NCBI RefSeq assembly: GCF_043196875.1
Contig: NZ_JBEBMX010000003.1
Location: 248,001-312,000, forward strand
DNA length: 64,000 bases
From: Saccharospirillum sp043196875
GTDB taxonomy: Bacteria; Pseudomonadota; Gammaproteobacteria; Pseudomonadales; Natronospirillaceae
Reading direction: 5' to 3'
Under the pieces are notes generated by a model. The model worked only from the letters and a program-made list of their open reading frames with translations, was not told the origin of the DNA and ran no database searches. Position 1 is the first letter of the stretch. The number at the start of each line of letters is the position of its first letter. Below are positions 53,819-62,787 of this stretch, piece after piece. Position numbers and translations under genes: made by a program.

Positions 53819-54496
53819 TTATTCTTCGACCGCTATGCGCAGCGCGGCGACCGTCGCCAAGGGCGCCAGTACCAGCGCCAGCAACGCCATGGCCGCCAAC
53901 AGTGCCAACTGGCCGATCCAGGGCAAGCCCGCGGCTGCGGCCTGAACCACCGCCGTACCGAAAATAAGCACCGGTACGAACAACGGCATGATCAACAACG
54001 TCAGCAGCAAACCGCCCTGTCGCAAGCCGACGGTCAGCGCCGCACCAATGCCGCCAACCAGACTCAGCGTCAAGGTGCCCAAAGCCAGGCTCAGCATCAA
54101 CAGCGGCATGGCCGAAGGCGACAACGCCAGCATTAAACCCAGCAACGGCGACATCAATGTCAGCGGCAAGCCAGTCACCAACCAGTGCGCCAGTGCTTTG
54201 CCCAGGACCAGAAGTGTCGGTGGCGCAGCTGCCAGTAATAACTGCTCCAGCGAACCATCGTCGTGATCACTGCGAAACAGCAAATCCAGCGACAATAAAT
54301 TGGCCAGCAAGGCGGCCACCCAAAGCACACCTGCCGCCATCGTCGCCAGACGTTCCAGATCCGGCGTAACGCCCAATGGGAACAGCGCAACGACGATTAA
54401 AAAGAACAAGGGCGGATTAGCCAGGTCAGCGCGGCGGCGATACGCCATTTGCAGTTCACGCTGCAAAACCCGAGCGAAGAGTCGACTCAGCTTCAC
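53819..54496 (-). CDS. ccmB: Cytochrome c maturation permease CcmB
   Basis: A 225-residue inner-membrane protein with six helices, beginning with LFARVLQRELQMAYRRRADLANPPLFF as in the family. It forms an ABC-type complex with CcmA and CcmC. It overlaps the ccmA stop by ATGA (54493-54496). Confidence 0.94.
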   Translation of the reverse strand: MKLSRLFARVLQRELQMAYRRRADLANPPLFFLIVVALFPLGVTPDLERLATMAAGVLWVAALLANLLSLDLLFRSDHDDGSLEQLLLAAAPPTLLVLGKALAHWLVTGLPLTLMSPLLGLMLALSPSAMPLLMLSLALGTLTLSLVGGIGAALTVGLRQGGLLLTLLIMPLFVPVLIFGTAVVQAAAAGLPWIGQLALLAAMALLALVLAPLATVAALRIAVEE

Positions 54497-55110
54497 TCAG
54501 TGCCTCCCAGTGCCAGTGTCCGCACTGCATCGCCACTCATACCGTGATGGCTGGTCATCAAAACGCTGCCACCTGAAGCCGCAAATTGCTGAATGCGTGT
54601 TTTAAGCAGTTCAACCGCGCGGTCATCCAATGCCGTGAGTGGCTCATCCAAAACCCAGGCCGCAATGGATGGGGTATCGAGAAACAACCGAGCCAGGGCA
54701 ACACGCCGCTGCTGACCGGCTGACAATTGCCGGCTGGGAAGGTCTTCGTAACCGCGCAGACCGACCTGCTCCAGGGCTTGAAAAAGCTCCTGCTCATTTC
54801 GCTCCAGGCCGCGCAGCGCAAGGCCGTAGCGCAAATTTTCAAGCGGCGATTGTAGCAATGTGACCCCTGGCCTATGGCCGATATACCAAATCTTTTCATT
54901 GCTTCGAAACTGGCCGCCAAACCACTGAATCTGACCTTCGACAGCCTGCCCCAAACCGACCAGAGCACGCAGCAAGGTGGTTTTGCCACTGCCGTTGGGG
55001 CCAGTCAGATGCAGAATATCTCCGGGCATCAAGGACAGCTCCAACTGGTCAAATAACAGCCGGTCATCACGCTCGCAACGCAGCCCTTGCGCGCTCAACA
55101 CTGGGGTCAT
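54493..55110 (-). CDS. ccmA: Cytochrome c maturation ATPase CcmA
   Basis: A 205-residue ABC ATPase. Walker A is GPNGSGKTT (about residue 36), the signature LSAGQQRRVALARL and Walker B WVLDEPLTALD. The ATG at 55108-55110 is chosen; a TTG five codons earlier is a weaker option. ATP hydrolysis releases holo-CcmE. It is the first gene of the ccm operon and diverges from the fliK-like gene. Confidence 0.94.
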   Translation of the reverse strand: MTPVLSAQGLRCERDDRLLFDQLELSLMPGDILHLTGPNGSGKTTLLRALVGLGQAVEGQIQWFGGQFRSNEKIWYIGHRPGVTLLQSPLENLRYGLALRGLERNEQELFQALEQVGLRGYEDLPSRQLSAGQQRRVALARLFLDTPSIAAWVLDEPLTALDDRAVELLKTRIQQFAASGGSVLMTSHHGMSGDAVRTLALGGTE

Positions 55111-55227
55111 GGTGATCCCACCCAAAAATGTGGCGCGATTATAGCGGTTTGACCGCTGCGTCTGAACCTTTAGCCGACACCCTTCTGGCCGCTACACTAG
55201 GCATAGAACTCCAAGAGGACAGACCCC

Positions 55228-57450
55228 ATGGCGGGGATTGATCGCAGCGACAGCATTCGCCGCCCGGTCGACAGCACCTTGTCGACCCGGACCGCGCATC
55301 GAGGTGGCGAAGGCCTGCTGCAACCACAGCGTGAGGCCCTGGCACAATTGCGTCAGTCAGCACCGGCCATTGCTGTGGTGATAGAGCAACATCAGCTGGG
55401 AACGCCAAGCAAACCCTCGTTTGAACTGCTGTTATCGATGAACGATCAGTGGATCCGCGTGCAGTCAACCAAGCCATTTCAGCCTGGCACGGTCCTGCTG
55501 ATCGAAGCCACTGCTGATGATCAGATCCGAGTGCTGCCCAACCCGGAGCCGGCGCAACTCAATCGTATGATGCAGGCGTCATTGCAGTTCTGGCAGGCGC
55601 ATACCTTGCCAAAAGTGCATGCCACCGCCTTACCGCCGCTGCCAACCACCTCAGTACAGCAGCAATTGATCGTCGAGCAACCTGAGCTGAAACCACTGCT
55701 CGACTGGTTAAACCAGAAGCCGGCTTTAAACGCCCGCACCGTGGCCAACTGGGTCAAGGAATTTATGCCGTTGGCGACACCTGTTCAGGCAGGCAACGTC
55801 AATGCACCACAAAGCTGGAATACGACATTACTCCCACCGCCCTGGCCTTTGGCAACCCACCAGCAAAGCAATAATGCCCAGGCAACCGGCAGTAACAGTG
55901 CGCCCATTACCCATTCCAGTGGTGACAAGCCGGCAGCAGCAAACAACAACTCAGCACCAGCCGGTTCGGTGCCAGCAACAACATCGAGCGCAGCGACAAC
56001 AGCCTCCACGCCACTGCGTGTCTTGGTGGAAGTGATACGCGCCAGCCTGCCGTTACTGCAACAACAACCCCTGCGCTGGCTACCCTTGCAGCAACAGCCA
56101 ACGGGACAGTGGCAACCGATTCAGCAAACCGGTACCAGCCAACCATTAACTCTGGTTGCCAGTCGCGAAGGCTTTGCCAAAATCGCCGCGACGGTCGCAC
56201 CCGCCGCTCCAGAGCCCGCGAAAATAACCACAGCACAGCCAACGGCGGTGACACCCATCGCAGCCACGGCCGTTAACGCGGCCGCCACTCCAGCACGCCA
56301 AGCCGCCGCTACTATCCCAGCGGAAATTCAAGCACTGCTCAGGATTCAACCGGTCGATGCGCTGGCGCTGCAACAACCGCAACGCATGCCAACCTTAGTG
56401 AATCAAAGCCCGACACCGCCGCTGTTGTCAGCACTGTCCGCCCTGCAAAATATTCCGGCCGGCGAGTTGAAAATGACCGTCACGCCCGTTTTACCCTCAT
56501 CGTCGGCCAACGCAACCACCACTACGGTCACTCCCAACCTGCCCGCAGCGGGAGCTAACTCCAGCGACAATGGCGTCAGGTTTTCGGTCAGTGTGACAAC
56601 GACAACAACAGTTCCTACCGCCACAGAACTTGCGCCACCGGCTGCGACAACCACACCTGGCTCCATGGCCGAAAACCCCGCATCGAGCTGGCGCCCGTTG
56701 CCATCGCGGCCTGGCACGACGGACCAGCCACCGCTGGAAATACGGCTGGCACAATGGTTATTGATGCTCGACAACCGCATTCGTCAACATCCTGCCAGCC
56801 TGCAACAAAGCCTGGCGCAGCGCGCCCAGCAATTGTTGCGCACCAACGATCTCAATTACGGTCTCGACAAACCCCCACCCCCACCGCCGCTACCGCAGGT
56901 TCACAACAGCGGCGCGGGCAACCCAACCAACCAACAATCCGCAGCTGAGTTGCAACCTTTACTGCAACTGCGCAATTGGCTCGAGGCGGTTCAGGGCAAA
57001 ACCCAGAACAATGCGATTCAACAAACGCTCAGCGCTCTGACTCAGGGTGGCGATGGCCCCAATCAACCGGTACAGCAGTTGAGTATCCCCTTGATCTGGA
57101 TGGGGCCCTCATCCTGGGCCAACCTGGAATGGTGGCAGGAACAGGCATCGGATGCAGAGCAAGACAGCGGCGCTGGTGGCAAACGGCTGTGGCGGTTCCG
57201 GCTGTTTTTCGAACTGGAACCGCTGGCTCCGTTATGCGCCGATCTGGTCTGGGAGCCGCAACAAACCGACCTGACTTTCTGGTCGGAAGATCGCAACACC
57301 CTGGCTTTTCTAAACAGCCATCTGGGCACGCTCGAACAATGGACAGAAGGGCTCGGGGAGCGTCAACTCCATACCCGTCACGGCATGCCACGCAAAAAGA
57401 GCACGCCAGAAGCGGATGATTTCAAACCCTTAGTGGATGTACACACATGA
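55228..57450 (+). CDS. FliK-like hook-length control protein
   Basis: A 740-residue protein. Most of the middle (about residues 170-580) is Ala/Thr/Gln/Pro-rich and low in complexity, including a polyproline run near residue 550. The C-terminal flagellar hook-length-control domain (about residues 610-715) starts LSIPLIWMGPSSWANLEWW and is recognisable. FliK proteins measure hook length and switch export by touching FlhB. A fliK-like gene next to ccmA is seen in other Pseudomonas-like genomes apart from the main flagellar cluster. AGAGG before the ATG is the ribosome binding site. Confidence 0.82.
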   Translation: MAGIDRSDSIRRPVDSTLSTRTAHRGGEGLLQPQREALAQLRQSAPAIAVVIEQHQLGTPSKPSFELLLSMNDQWIRVQSTKPFQPGTVLLIEATADDQIRVLPNPEPAQLNRMMQASLQFWQAHTLPKVHATALPPLPTTSVQQQLIVEQPELKPLLDWLNQKPALNARTVANWVKEFMPLATPVQAGNVNAPQSWNTTLLPPPWPLATHQQSNNAQATGSNSAPITHSSGDKPAAANNNSAPAGSVPATTSSAATTASTPLRVLVEVIRASLPLLQQQPLRWLPLQQQPTGQWQPIQQTGTSQPLTLVASREGFAKIAATVAPAAPEPAKITTAQPTAVTPIAATAVNAAATPARQAAATIPAEIQALLRIQPVDALALQQPQRMPTLVNQSPTPPLLSALSALQNIPAGELKMTVTPVLPSSSANATTTTVTPNLPAAGANSSDNGVRFSVSVTTTTTVPTATELAPPAATTTPGSMAENPASSWRPLPSRPGTTDQPPLEIRLAQWLLMLDNRIRQHPASLQQSLAQRAQQLLRTNDLNYGLDKPPPPPPLPQVHNSGAGNPTNQQSAAELQPLLQLRNWLEAVQGKTQNNAIQQTLSALTQGGDGPNQPVQQLSIPLIWMGPSSWANLEWWQEQASDAEQDSGAGGKRLWRFRLFFELEPLAPLCADLVWEPQQTDLTFWSEDRNTLAFLNSHLGTLEQWTEGLGERQLHTRHGMPRKKSTPEADDFKPLVDVHT

Positions 57451-57785
57451 GTGATGAACAGCAGCCATCTGCAACCGCCGCCGCCGCTCTCACCTACAGT
57501 GGCAAGCGCACGCCCATTGTTTCGGCGCTGGGCATCGACGAGCAAGCCGAAGAGATTCTGCGCCTGGCGCGCGAATACGATGTACCGGTCTATCAGGATG
57601 AAGATCTGGTGCATATTCTGCAGCAGATGAACGTCGGCCAGGCCATTCCACCGGATCTGTATGAATGGGTGGCGCGCGTCCTGGCTTTTGCGTTTTTTCT
57701 TAAAGACAAAGTACCGGAAGGATTTTCGCCGACGGCGACCCGCTCCGCTTATCAGCGGGTACGGGACGCTTACGGCAAGAAGTAG
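57447..57785 (+). CDS. Free-standing FlhB C-terminal domain protein
   Basis: A 112-residue cytoplasmic protein that matches the soluble C-terminal half of FlhB/YscU export switches: LGIDEQAEEILRLAREYDVPVYQDEDLVHILQ and IPPDLYEWVARVLAF are family patterns. The autocleavage motif NPTH is missing; the corresponding stretch reads AAALTYSGKRTP. There is no membrane part. It starts inside the fliK-like stop (ATGA), so the two are made together and probably act together. Confidence 0.85.
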   Translation: MSDEQQPSATAAAALTYSGKRTPIVSALGIDEQAEEILRLAREYDVPVYQDEDLVHILQQMNVGQAIPPDLYEWVARVLAFAFFLKDKVPEGFSPTATRSAYQRVRDAYGKK

Positions 57786-57800
57786 GCTCGGCAAGAGCCT
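57784..57800. other. Small hairpin between convergent genes
   Basis: AGGCTC (57784-57789), loop ggcaa and GAGCCT (57795-57800), just after the FlhB-domain stop codon. No T-run follows on either strand, so it is at best a weak pause site. Confidence 0.3.
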
Positions 57801-57812
57801 GAAAGGCTGAGC

Positions 57813-58784
57813 TTAAACAGAGGCCAGATGACGTGCTGGCTTGTCATCTGAATCCATCTGACGCAGGCGCTCATTGAGCCAGTCCAGAATCACCGGGAAG
57901 TGATCCACCCAGGCATCATCGTGCTGCAACATCGACAGCGGTCCGTAGTTACGCAGATTGCCATCGCGCTTACCGAGCACCAGCAGACGACCGTTGTGAG
58001 TCCCCAGCTCGCGCATAAACTCACGCACATCGGCCAGATGATCGCCATAGCCGCCTTGGCGACGGGCTAAATACAAACTGGCCGGCCAATCCAGCTGGGT
58101 AGCGGCGGCGGCGTAATCAAAGCTGTCTGAGCCCGGACCGTGCCAGTCGCCGTCATTCCAGGCTTTGGCATCCTGAAATAACTGCAGCGATTCGGCATTC
58201 ATCGACTTGCGGAACCAATGCAGAGGCACTTCACCTTTTAAACTGCCTAATAACGGCAGCAGTCGCTGCCAGACAAAGGCATCCCAACCGCCATGTGCCA
58301 CACCGCCCAAACGAGTGCTGCGACGCGTCCCCAGGTGCACCATGCCAGCGACCTGAGGCCGCATTGCCGAAATACGCGCATAGGCCGATGCCAGCAAGAC
58401 ACCACCAAAGCCCTCGCCAACCAAAAACACGGGCTTGCCGTTGGCAATGCGTCGCGCCTCAGCGGCCAGGCGAGGCAAGTCTTCGCGGATCATCACGCCG
58501 GCGCCATGGTTCAGCTGACGGCTGCGATGCGGCCAACTTTGCCCTTGGCCGATCATATCCGGAACGATACAGGTATAACCCATTTCAGAAAGGTAATTGG
58601 CCAGACCATGGCCATCTTGCAAGAACACATCACCCTGGTTACCCAGGCCGTGCACCATCAACACCACAGCGGTGGATTGCTCCGGCGCCAGTTGCCGAAC
58701 AAACAGATGCCCCCCGCCAACCGTGGGGACTTTTAACCTTTCTTCATGAACGCTTTGCTTCATGCTGCTAGCACCTGCTGCCAT
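57813..58784 (-). CDS. Alpha/beta hydrolase-fold protein without the nucleophile serine
   Basis: A 323-residue cytoplasmic protein with the lipase/esterase-like fold: the oxyanion region MVHGLGNQGDVF (about residues 43-54) and the nucleophile elbow at about residues 123-127. The elbow reads GEGFG in place of GxSxG, so the nucleophile position is glycine 125. A fold of this type near fadD is often called a hydrolase or lysophospholipase, but this copy may be non-catalytic. The start overlaps the hrpA end by 25 nt; an ATG seven codons later is equally possible. Confidence 0.8.
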   Translation of the reverse strand: MAAGASSMKQSVHEERLKVPTVGGGHLFVRQLAPEQSTAVVLMVHGLGNQGDVFLQDGHGLANYLSEMGYTCIVPDMIGQGQSWPHRSRQLNHGAGVMIREDLPRLAAEARRIANGKPVFLVGEGFGGVLLASAYARISAMRPQVAGMVHLGTRRSTRLGGVAHGGWDAFVWQRLLPLLGSLKGEVPLHWFRKSMNAESLQLFQDAKAWNDGDWHGPGSDSFDYAAAATQLDWPASLYLARRQGGYGDHLADVREFMRELGTHNGRLLVLGKRDGNLRNYGPLSMLQHDDAWVDHFPVILDWLNERLRQMDSDDKPARHLASV

Positions 58785-61700
58785 TGCTTGTTCAGACGCT
58801 TGGCCGAGACGGGGTGTCTGGTGCCTAAGGTCTGAGCAAAGAGTGAAACCCGATATTCTTCCAACATCCAGCGGAACTCAGTAAGGGCTTCGCTCGGAAT
58901 TTGCTGTTGCTGCAAGGCATCTGCCTTGGCTTGGTAAAGTTGCCAGAAGTTCGCCAACTCCTCTACCAACAGGTTCTCATTTCCCGCTATACCGCCCGAC
59001 CGATTCAGGCGTCGGTCGGCGGCGTCCAGGTAACGGGTCAATTCCGTGCGCCACTGCGCCGGGGTCTGGCTGATAAAACCCGGATAGACCAGTCGGTCCA
59101 GTTGCGCCGCTATATCGGAATAGATAAAAGCGGTGGCAAAGGACACCTTACCCTTCAGTTGTTTACGCACCTGATGATGTCGCTGTAGAACATCGTGAGC
59201 CAGTTTAGCCAGACGTTCACCCGCTTCAACCAGATCACCGCGCCCCTGTTCCAGCCAGGCTTCAAAAGCAGCCCGATCACGGGGTAAATCATCGCTCAGG
59301 GCATCGTCCAAAGCCGCCCAGAGTATATCTGCTTTCAGTCGTTCTGCCTGACCGTAAGGCGCAAACAGCAAGGCGCTTTGCTGGAACTGCGGCAGATGCT
59401 TGCCCAGATAATCCAGTGTTGACGCCAGGCGAAAACTGGCCAGCCGCAACAATCCCTGGCGATGCTGATGCCGCGCCCAATCCGGGTGAGTAAAACGCTC
59501 TACCGCTACTGCATTTACTTTATCGACCAGAGCCGGATAAACCTCAACCTGAATGCCCGCCTGGATGGAGTGTTCCACATCCGCTAATTCGCCTAGGTCC
59601 CAATCGGTCATATGGCTGGGTTGCTGCTGACGGGATTGGTTGGCCTTCGGCTTGGCCGTATCGCGCGCCGAGCCGGCATTAGCCGGTTCGATCAAGGCCT
59701 GATAATCGCGCCCCTCAGCAACCGTCTTGCCGGCTTCATCGACCACGCGATAACGCAATCTCAGATGCGGCTCTAACTGATCGAGCCGCCACTCATTTTC
59801 CGGCACTCGAATCCCGGTCATCCGAAACAGCCGTTCACCAATGGCTTTGTGCAAAGGCGTGTCGCTGACTTCCAGACTCTCCAGCAGGGCGTCGGCAAAA
59901 TCTGGAACCGGCACAAAATTCCGTCGATAGGCTTTGGGCAGGGCTTTTAACAACGCGATGATTTTTTCCCGCCGCAACCCTGGCACCAGCCAATCGAGCC
60001 GCGCTGCGGGTAATTGCGCCATAGCACCGGCGGGCACCGTCAAGGTCACACCGTCGGCTTCATGACCCGGCTCGAAGCGATAACTGAGCGGCAGTTTCAT
60101 GCGCTCGACCAGCAGATGATCGGGATACTGCGCTTCGGTGATCTGCTCTGCCTGGTGCTGCATCAACTTGTCGGGCGTCAGTTCCAGATCGACATCCGGT
60201 TGCTTTTTCAGCCAAGCGTGGAAACCAGCGCTGTTGACGACGTCAGCCGGAATGCGTTCGTCGTAGAAAGCGACCAGGGTTTCGTCGTCGACCAGAATAT
60301 CGCGGCGTCGGGCCTTGTCTTCCAGCGCCACCACTTCGCCCATACGAGCTCGATTGTTATGGAAAAATTTGGCTTTGGTCTGAAATTCACCTTCCACCAA
60401 CGCCGAGCGGATAAAGATCGCCCTCGCCTGCGCCGGATCAATGCGACCGAAATGCACGCTGCGCTGACTGACAATGGGCAGCCCATAGAGCGTCAAGGTC
60501 TCCTTGGCGATCACTTCACCGCGCTTTTTCTCCCAATGCGGATCGCTGTACTGACGCTTCACCAGATGCTCGGCCAGAGGTTCCAGCCAGCGCGGCTCAA
60601 TGCGCGCCACGGTGCGCGCAAACAGTTGAGTGGTTTCCACCAGCTCGGCGGCAACCAGCCATTTCGGGCCGCGCCGTGACAAGGCGCTCGAGGGATGAAT
60701 CCGGCACTGGCGACCGCGCGCTGCGGTGTACTGGCGATCTTCCTTAAAGGCCGCAATCTGGCTCAGCAAACCAGCGGCCAGCGACTTATGAATGGACTCA
60801 TAACCGGCCGGTTCCGCATTGGCTTTATAACCCAAATCGCGACACAACAAGGTCAACTGGCGATGAATATCGCGCCATTCGCGCATGCGCAGATAATTCA
60901 GAAACTGTTGTTTGCAGTACTTGCGCAACTGCCCCTGACTGAGTGTTTGGCGCTGTTCTTCGTAGCGCTGCCAGAGGTTCCAGAAGGCCACAAAATCGGA
61001 GTCTTTATCTTTGTCCTGAGCGTGTTTTTCGGCCGCAGCCTGCTGTTTTTCCTGTGGCCGTTCACGCGGATCGGGCAATGACAGCGCACTGGCAATCACC
61101 AGTACTTCGGCCAGTGCTTTCTGGCGGTTGGCTTCGATCACCATCCGGCCCAGACGCGGGTCCACCGGCAGGCGCGCCAGTTCTTTACCCAGCGGCGTTA
61201 AGCGCCCCTTGTCGTTCACTGCCGCCAGTTCGCTGAGCAGAGTGTAGCCATCGCGAATCTGGCGTTGATCCGGCGCTTCCAGAAACGGAAAATCTTCCAC
61301 CAGGCCCAAACGCATTTGCAGCATCTGCAAAATCACCGAGGCAAGATTGGTGCGCAGAATTTCCGGATCGGTGAACTCGGGTCGTTGCTGGAAATCTTCT
61401 TCGTCGTAAAGCCGGATACAGAGCCCCGGAGCAATACGGCCACAACGACCAGCGCGCTGGTTGGCCGACGCTTGCGACACCGGCTCGATTGGCAAGCGCT
61501 GCACCTTGGAACGCGTCGAATAACGGCTGATGCGCACCAGGCCAGAATCGACCACATAGTGAATACCCGGCACCGTCAGCGAGGTTTCCGCCACGTTGGT
61601 GGAAAGCACAATGCGGCGGCCGCTGTGGTCACTGAAAATGCGCTGCTGCTCGCTGGCGCTGAGCCGGGCATAGAGCGGCATCAACTCGGTATCGCGCAGT

Positions 61701-62662
61701 TGGGCACGCTTGAGCGTCTGCACCGTTTCACGGATTTCGCGCTCGCCGGGCATAAACACCAAGACATCACCGCCGCGACTGTGGGTCTCGCCGGCCCTTT
61801 CCAAGCGCTCAATTTCCTCGATCGCATTAAGGACGGCACCGGGCAGATCGGCGGCGTAATCGTCTTCATCCGGACTCATCGGTCGATACAACACATCCAC
61901 CGGGAAGGTCCGACCCGAGACTTCAATCACCGGCGCGCCATCAAAATGTTCAGCGAAACGCGCTACATCGATGGTGGCCGAGGTGATGATCAGCTTCAGA
62001 TCCGGCCGTTTGGGCAATAAACGCTTCAGGTAACCCAGCAGGAAATCGATGTTCAGACTGCGCTCGTGCGCTTCATCAATGATCAGGGTGTCGTAACGAT
62101 TCAGGTAAGGGTCGTGCTGAATCTCATTGAGCAGGATGCCGTCTGTCATCAGCTTGATCAGGGTGTTGTCAGCCGTGGCATCGGTGAAGCGCACCTGATA
62201 ACCCACCGCCTGACCGAGGCTGACATTCAATTCTTCGGCAATGCGGTCGGCGACCGACCGAGCTGCCAGTCGCCGCGGCTGACTGTGGCCAATCTGTCCT
62301 GCCAGGCCACGACCGGCCTGTAAGCACAGCTTAGGTAATTGAGTGGTTTTACCCGACCCTGTTTCACCGGCAACGATCACCACCTGATGCTGCTCGATAG
62401 CGCTGCGAATATCGTCGGCCCGCTCGCTGACCGGCAGGGTCTCGTTCAACTTGATGTCAGGCACACTGGCCACGCGCTGATCAAAAGCTGCGCGCGAGCG
62501 CTCAAACACCTCGGTCACGGCGCGCTCCAGCTTGTCTGCAGGTTGATCAGCCTGCAGTTGTTGCTGCCATTGGGCACAACGACCTTGCAGATAATGACGG
62601 TCGCGCACCAGGCAGCGATCCAACTGCTGCAAAATGGTGGTGGGTGTGACGGTTTGACTCAT
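58760..62662 (-). CDS. hrpA: ATP-dependent RNA helicase HrpA
   Basis: A 1300-residue DEAH-box helicase. Walker A is GETGSGKT (about residues 99-106), the DEAH box IIDEAHERS (about 195), the SAT motif ITSATID and the RNA-binding motif VI NQRAGRCGR are in order. The helicase-associated and OB domains and the long C-terminal region of unknown function (DUF3418) follow. Length is normal for HrpA. In E. coli it resolves stalled ribosomes and processes fimbrial mRNA. Confidence 0.96.
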   Translation of the reverse strand: MSQTVTPTTILQQLDRCLVRDRHYLQGRCAQWQQQLQADQPADKLERAVTEVFERSRAAFDQRVASVPDIKLNETLPVSERADDIRSAIEQHQVVIVAGETGSGKTTQLPKLCLQAGRGLAGQIGHSQPRRLAARSVADRIAEELNVSLGQAVGYQVRFTDATADNTLIKLMTDGILLNEIQHDPYLNRYDTLIIDEAHERSLNIDFLLGYLKRLLPKRPDLKLIITSATIDVARFAEHFDGAPVIEVSGRTFPVDVLYRPMSPDEDDYAADLPGAVLNAIEEIERLERAGETHSRGGDVLVFMPGEREIRETVQTLKRAQLRDTELMPLYARLSASEQQRIFSDHSGRRIVLSTNVAETSLTVPGIHYVVDSGLVRISRYSTRSKVQRLPIEPVSQASANQRAGRCGRIAPGLCIRLYDEEDFQQRPEFTDPEILRTNLASVILQMLQMRLGLVEDFPFLEAPDQRQIRDGYTLLSELAAVNDKGRLTPLGKELARLPVDPRLGRMVIEANRQKALAEVLVIASALSLPDPRERPQEKQQAAAEKHAQDKDKDSDFVAFWNLWQRYEEQRQTLSQGQLRKYCKQQFLNYLRMREWRDIHRQLTLLCRDLGYKANAEPAGYESIHKSLAAGLLSQIAAFKEDRQYTAARGRQCRIHPSSALSRRGPKWLVAAELVETTQLFARTVARIEPRWLEPLAEHLVKRQYSDPHWEKKRGEVIAKETLTLYGLPIVSQRSVHFGRIDPAQARAIFIRSALVEGEFQTKAKFFHNNRARMGEVVALEDKARRRDILVDDETLVAFYDERIPADVVNSAGFHAWLKKQPDVDLELTPDKLMQHQAEQITEAQYPDHLLVERMKLPLSYRFEPGHEADGVTLTVPAGAMAQLPAARLDWLVPGLRREKIIALLKALPKAYRRNFVPVPDFADALLESLEVSDTPLHKAIGERLFRMTGIRVPENEWRLDQLEPHLRLRYRVVDEAGKTVAEGRDYQALIEPANAGSARDTAKPKANQSRQQQPSHMTDWDLGELADVEHSIQAGIQVEVYPALVDKVNAVAVERFTHPDWARHQHRQGLLRLASFRLASTLDYLGKHLPQFQQSALLFAPYGQAERLKADILWAALDDALSDDLPRDRAAFEAWLEQGRGDLVEAGERLAKLAHDVLQRHHQVRKQLKGKVSFATAFIYSDIAAQLDRLVYPGFISQTPAQWRTELTRYLDAADRRLNRSGGIAGNENLLVEELANFWQLYQAKADALQQQQIPSEALTEFRWMLEEYRVSLFAQTLGTRHPVSAKRLNKQWQQVLAA

Positions 62663-62739
62663 GCAGTCCGGTTACAGCTCAAAGGCGTGGATTATAGGGG
62701 CGCTGAGGATGGATCAAAACCCGCTTATCGTCAGTACAA

Positions 62740-62767
62740 ACAAAAATCCCGGCACCAGGCCGGGATT
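62740..62767 (-). terminator. Intrinsic terminator after fadD
   Basis: On the minus strand AATCCCGGC (62759-62767), loop ctggt and GCCGGGATT (62745-62753) run into a T-rich stretch (TTTTTGTTTG). It separates fadD from hrpA. Confidence 0.85.
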
Positions 62768-62787
62768 GTCAGAGCGACAGCAGCGAA

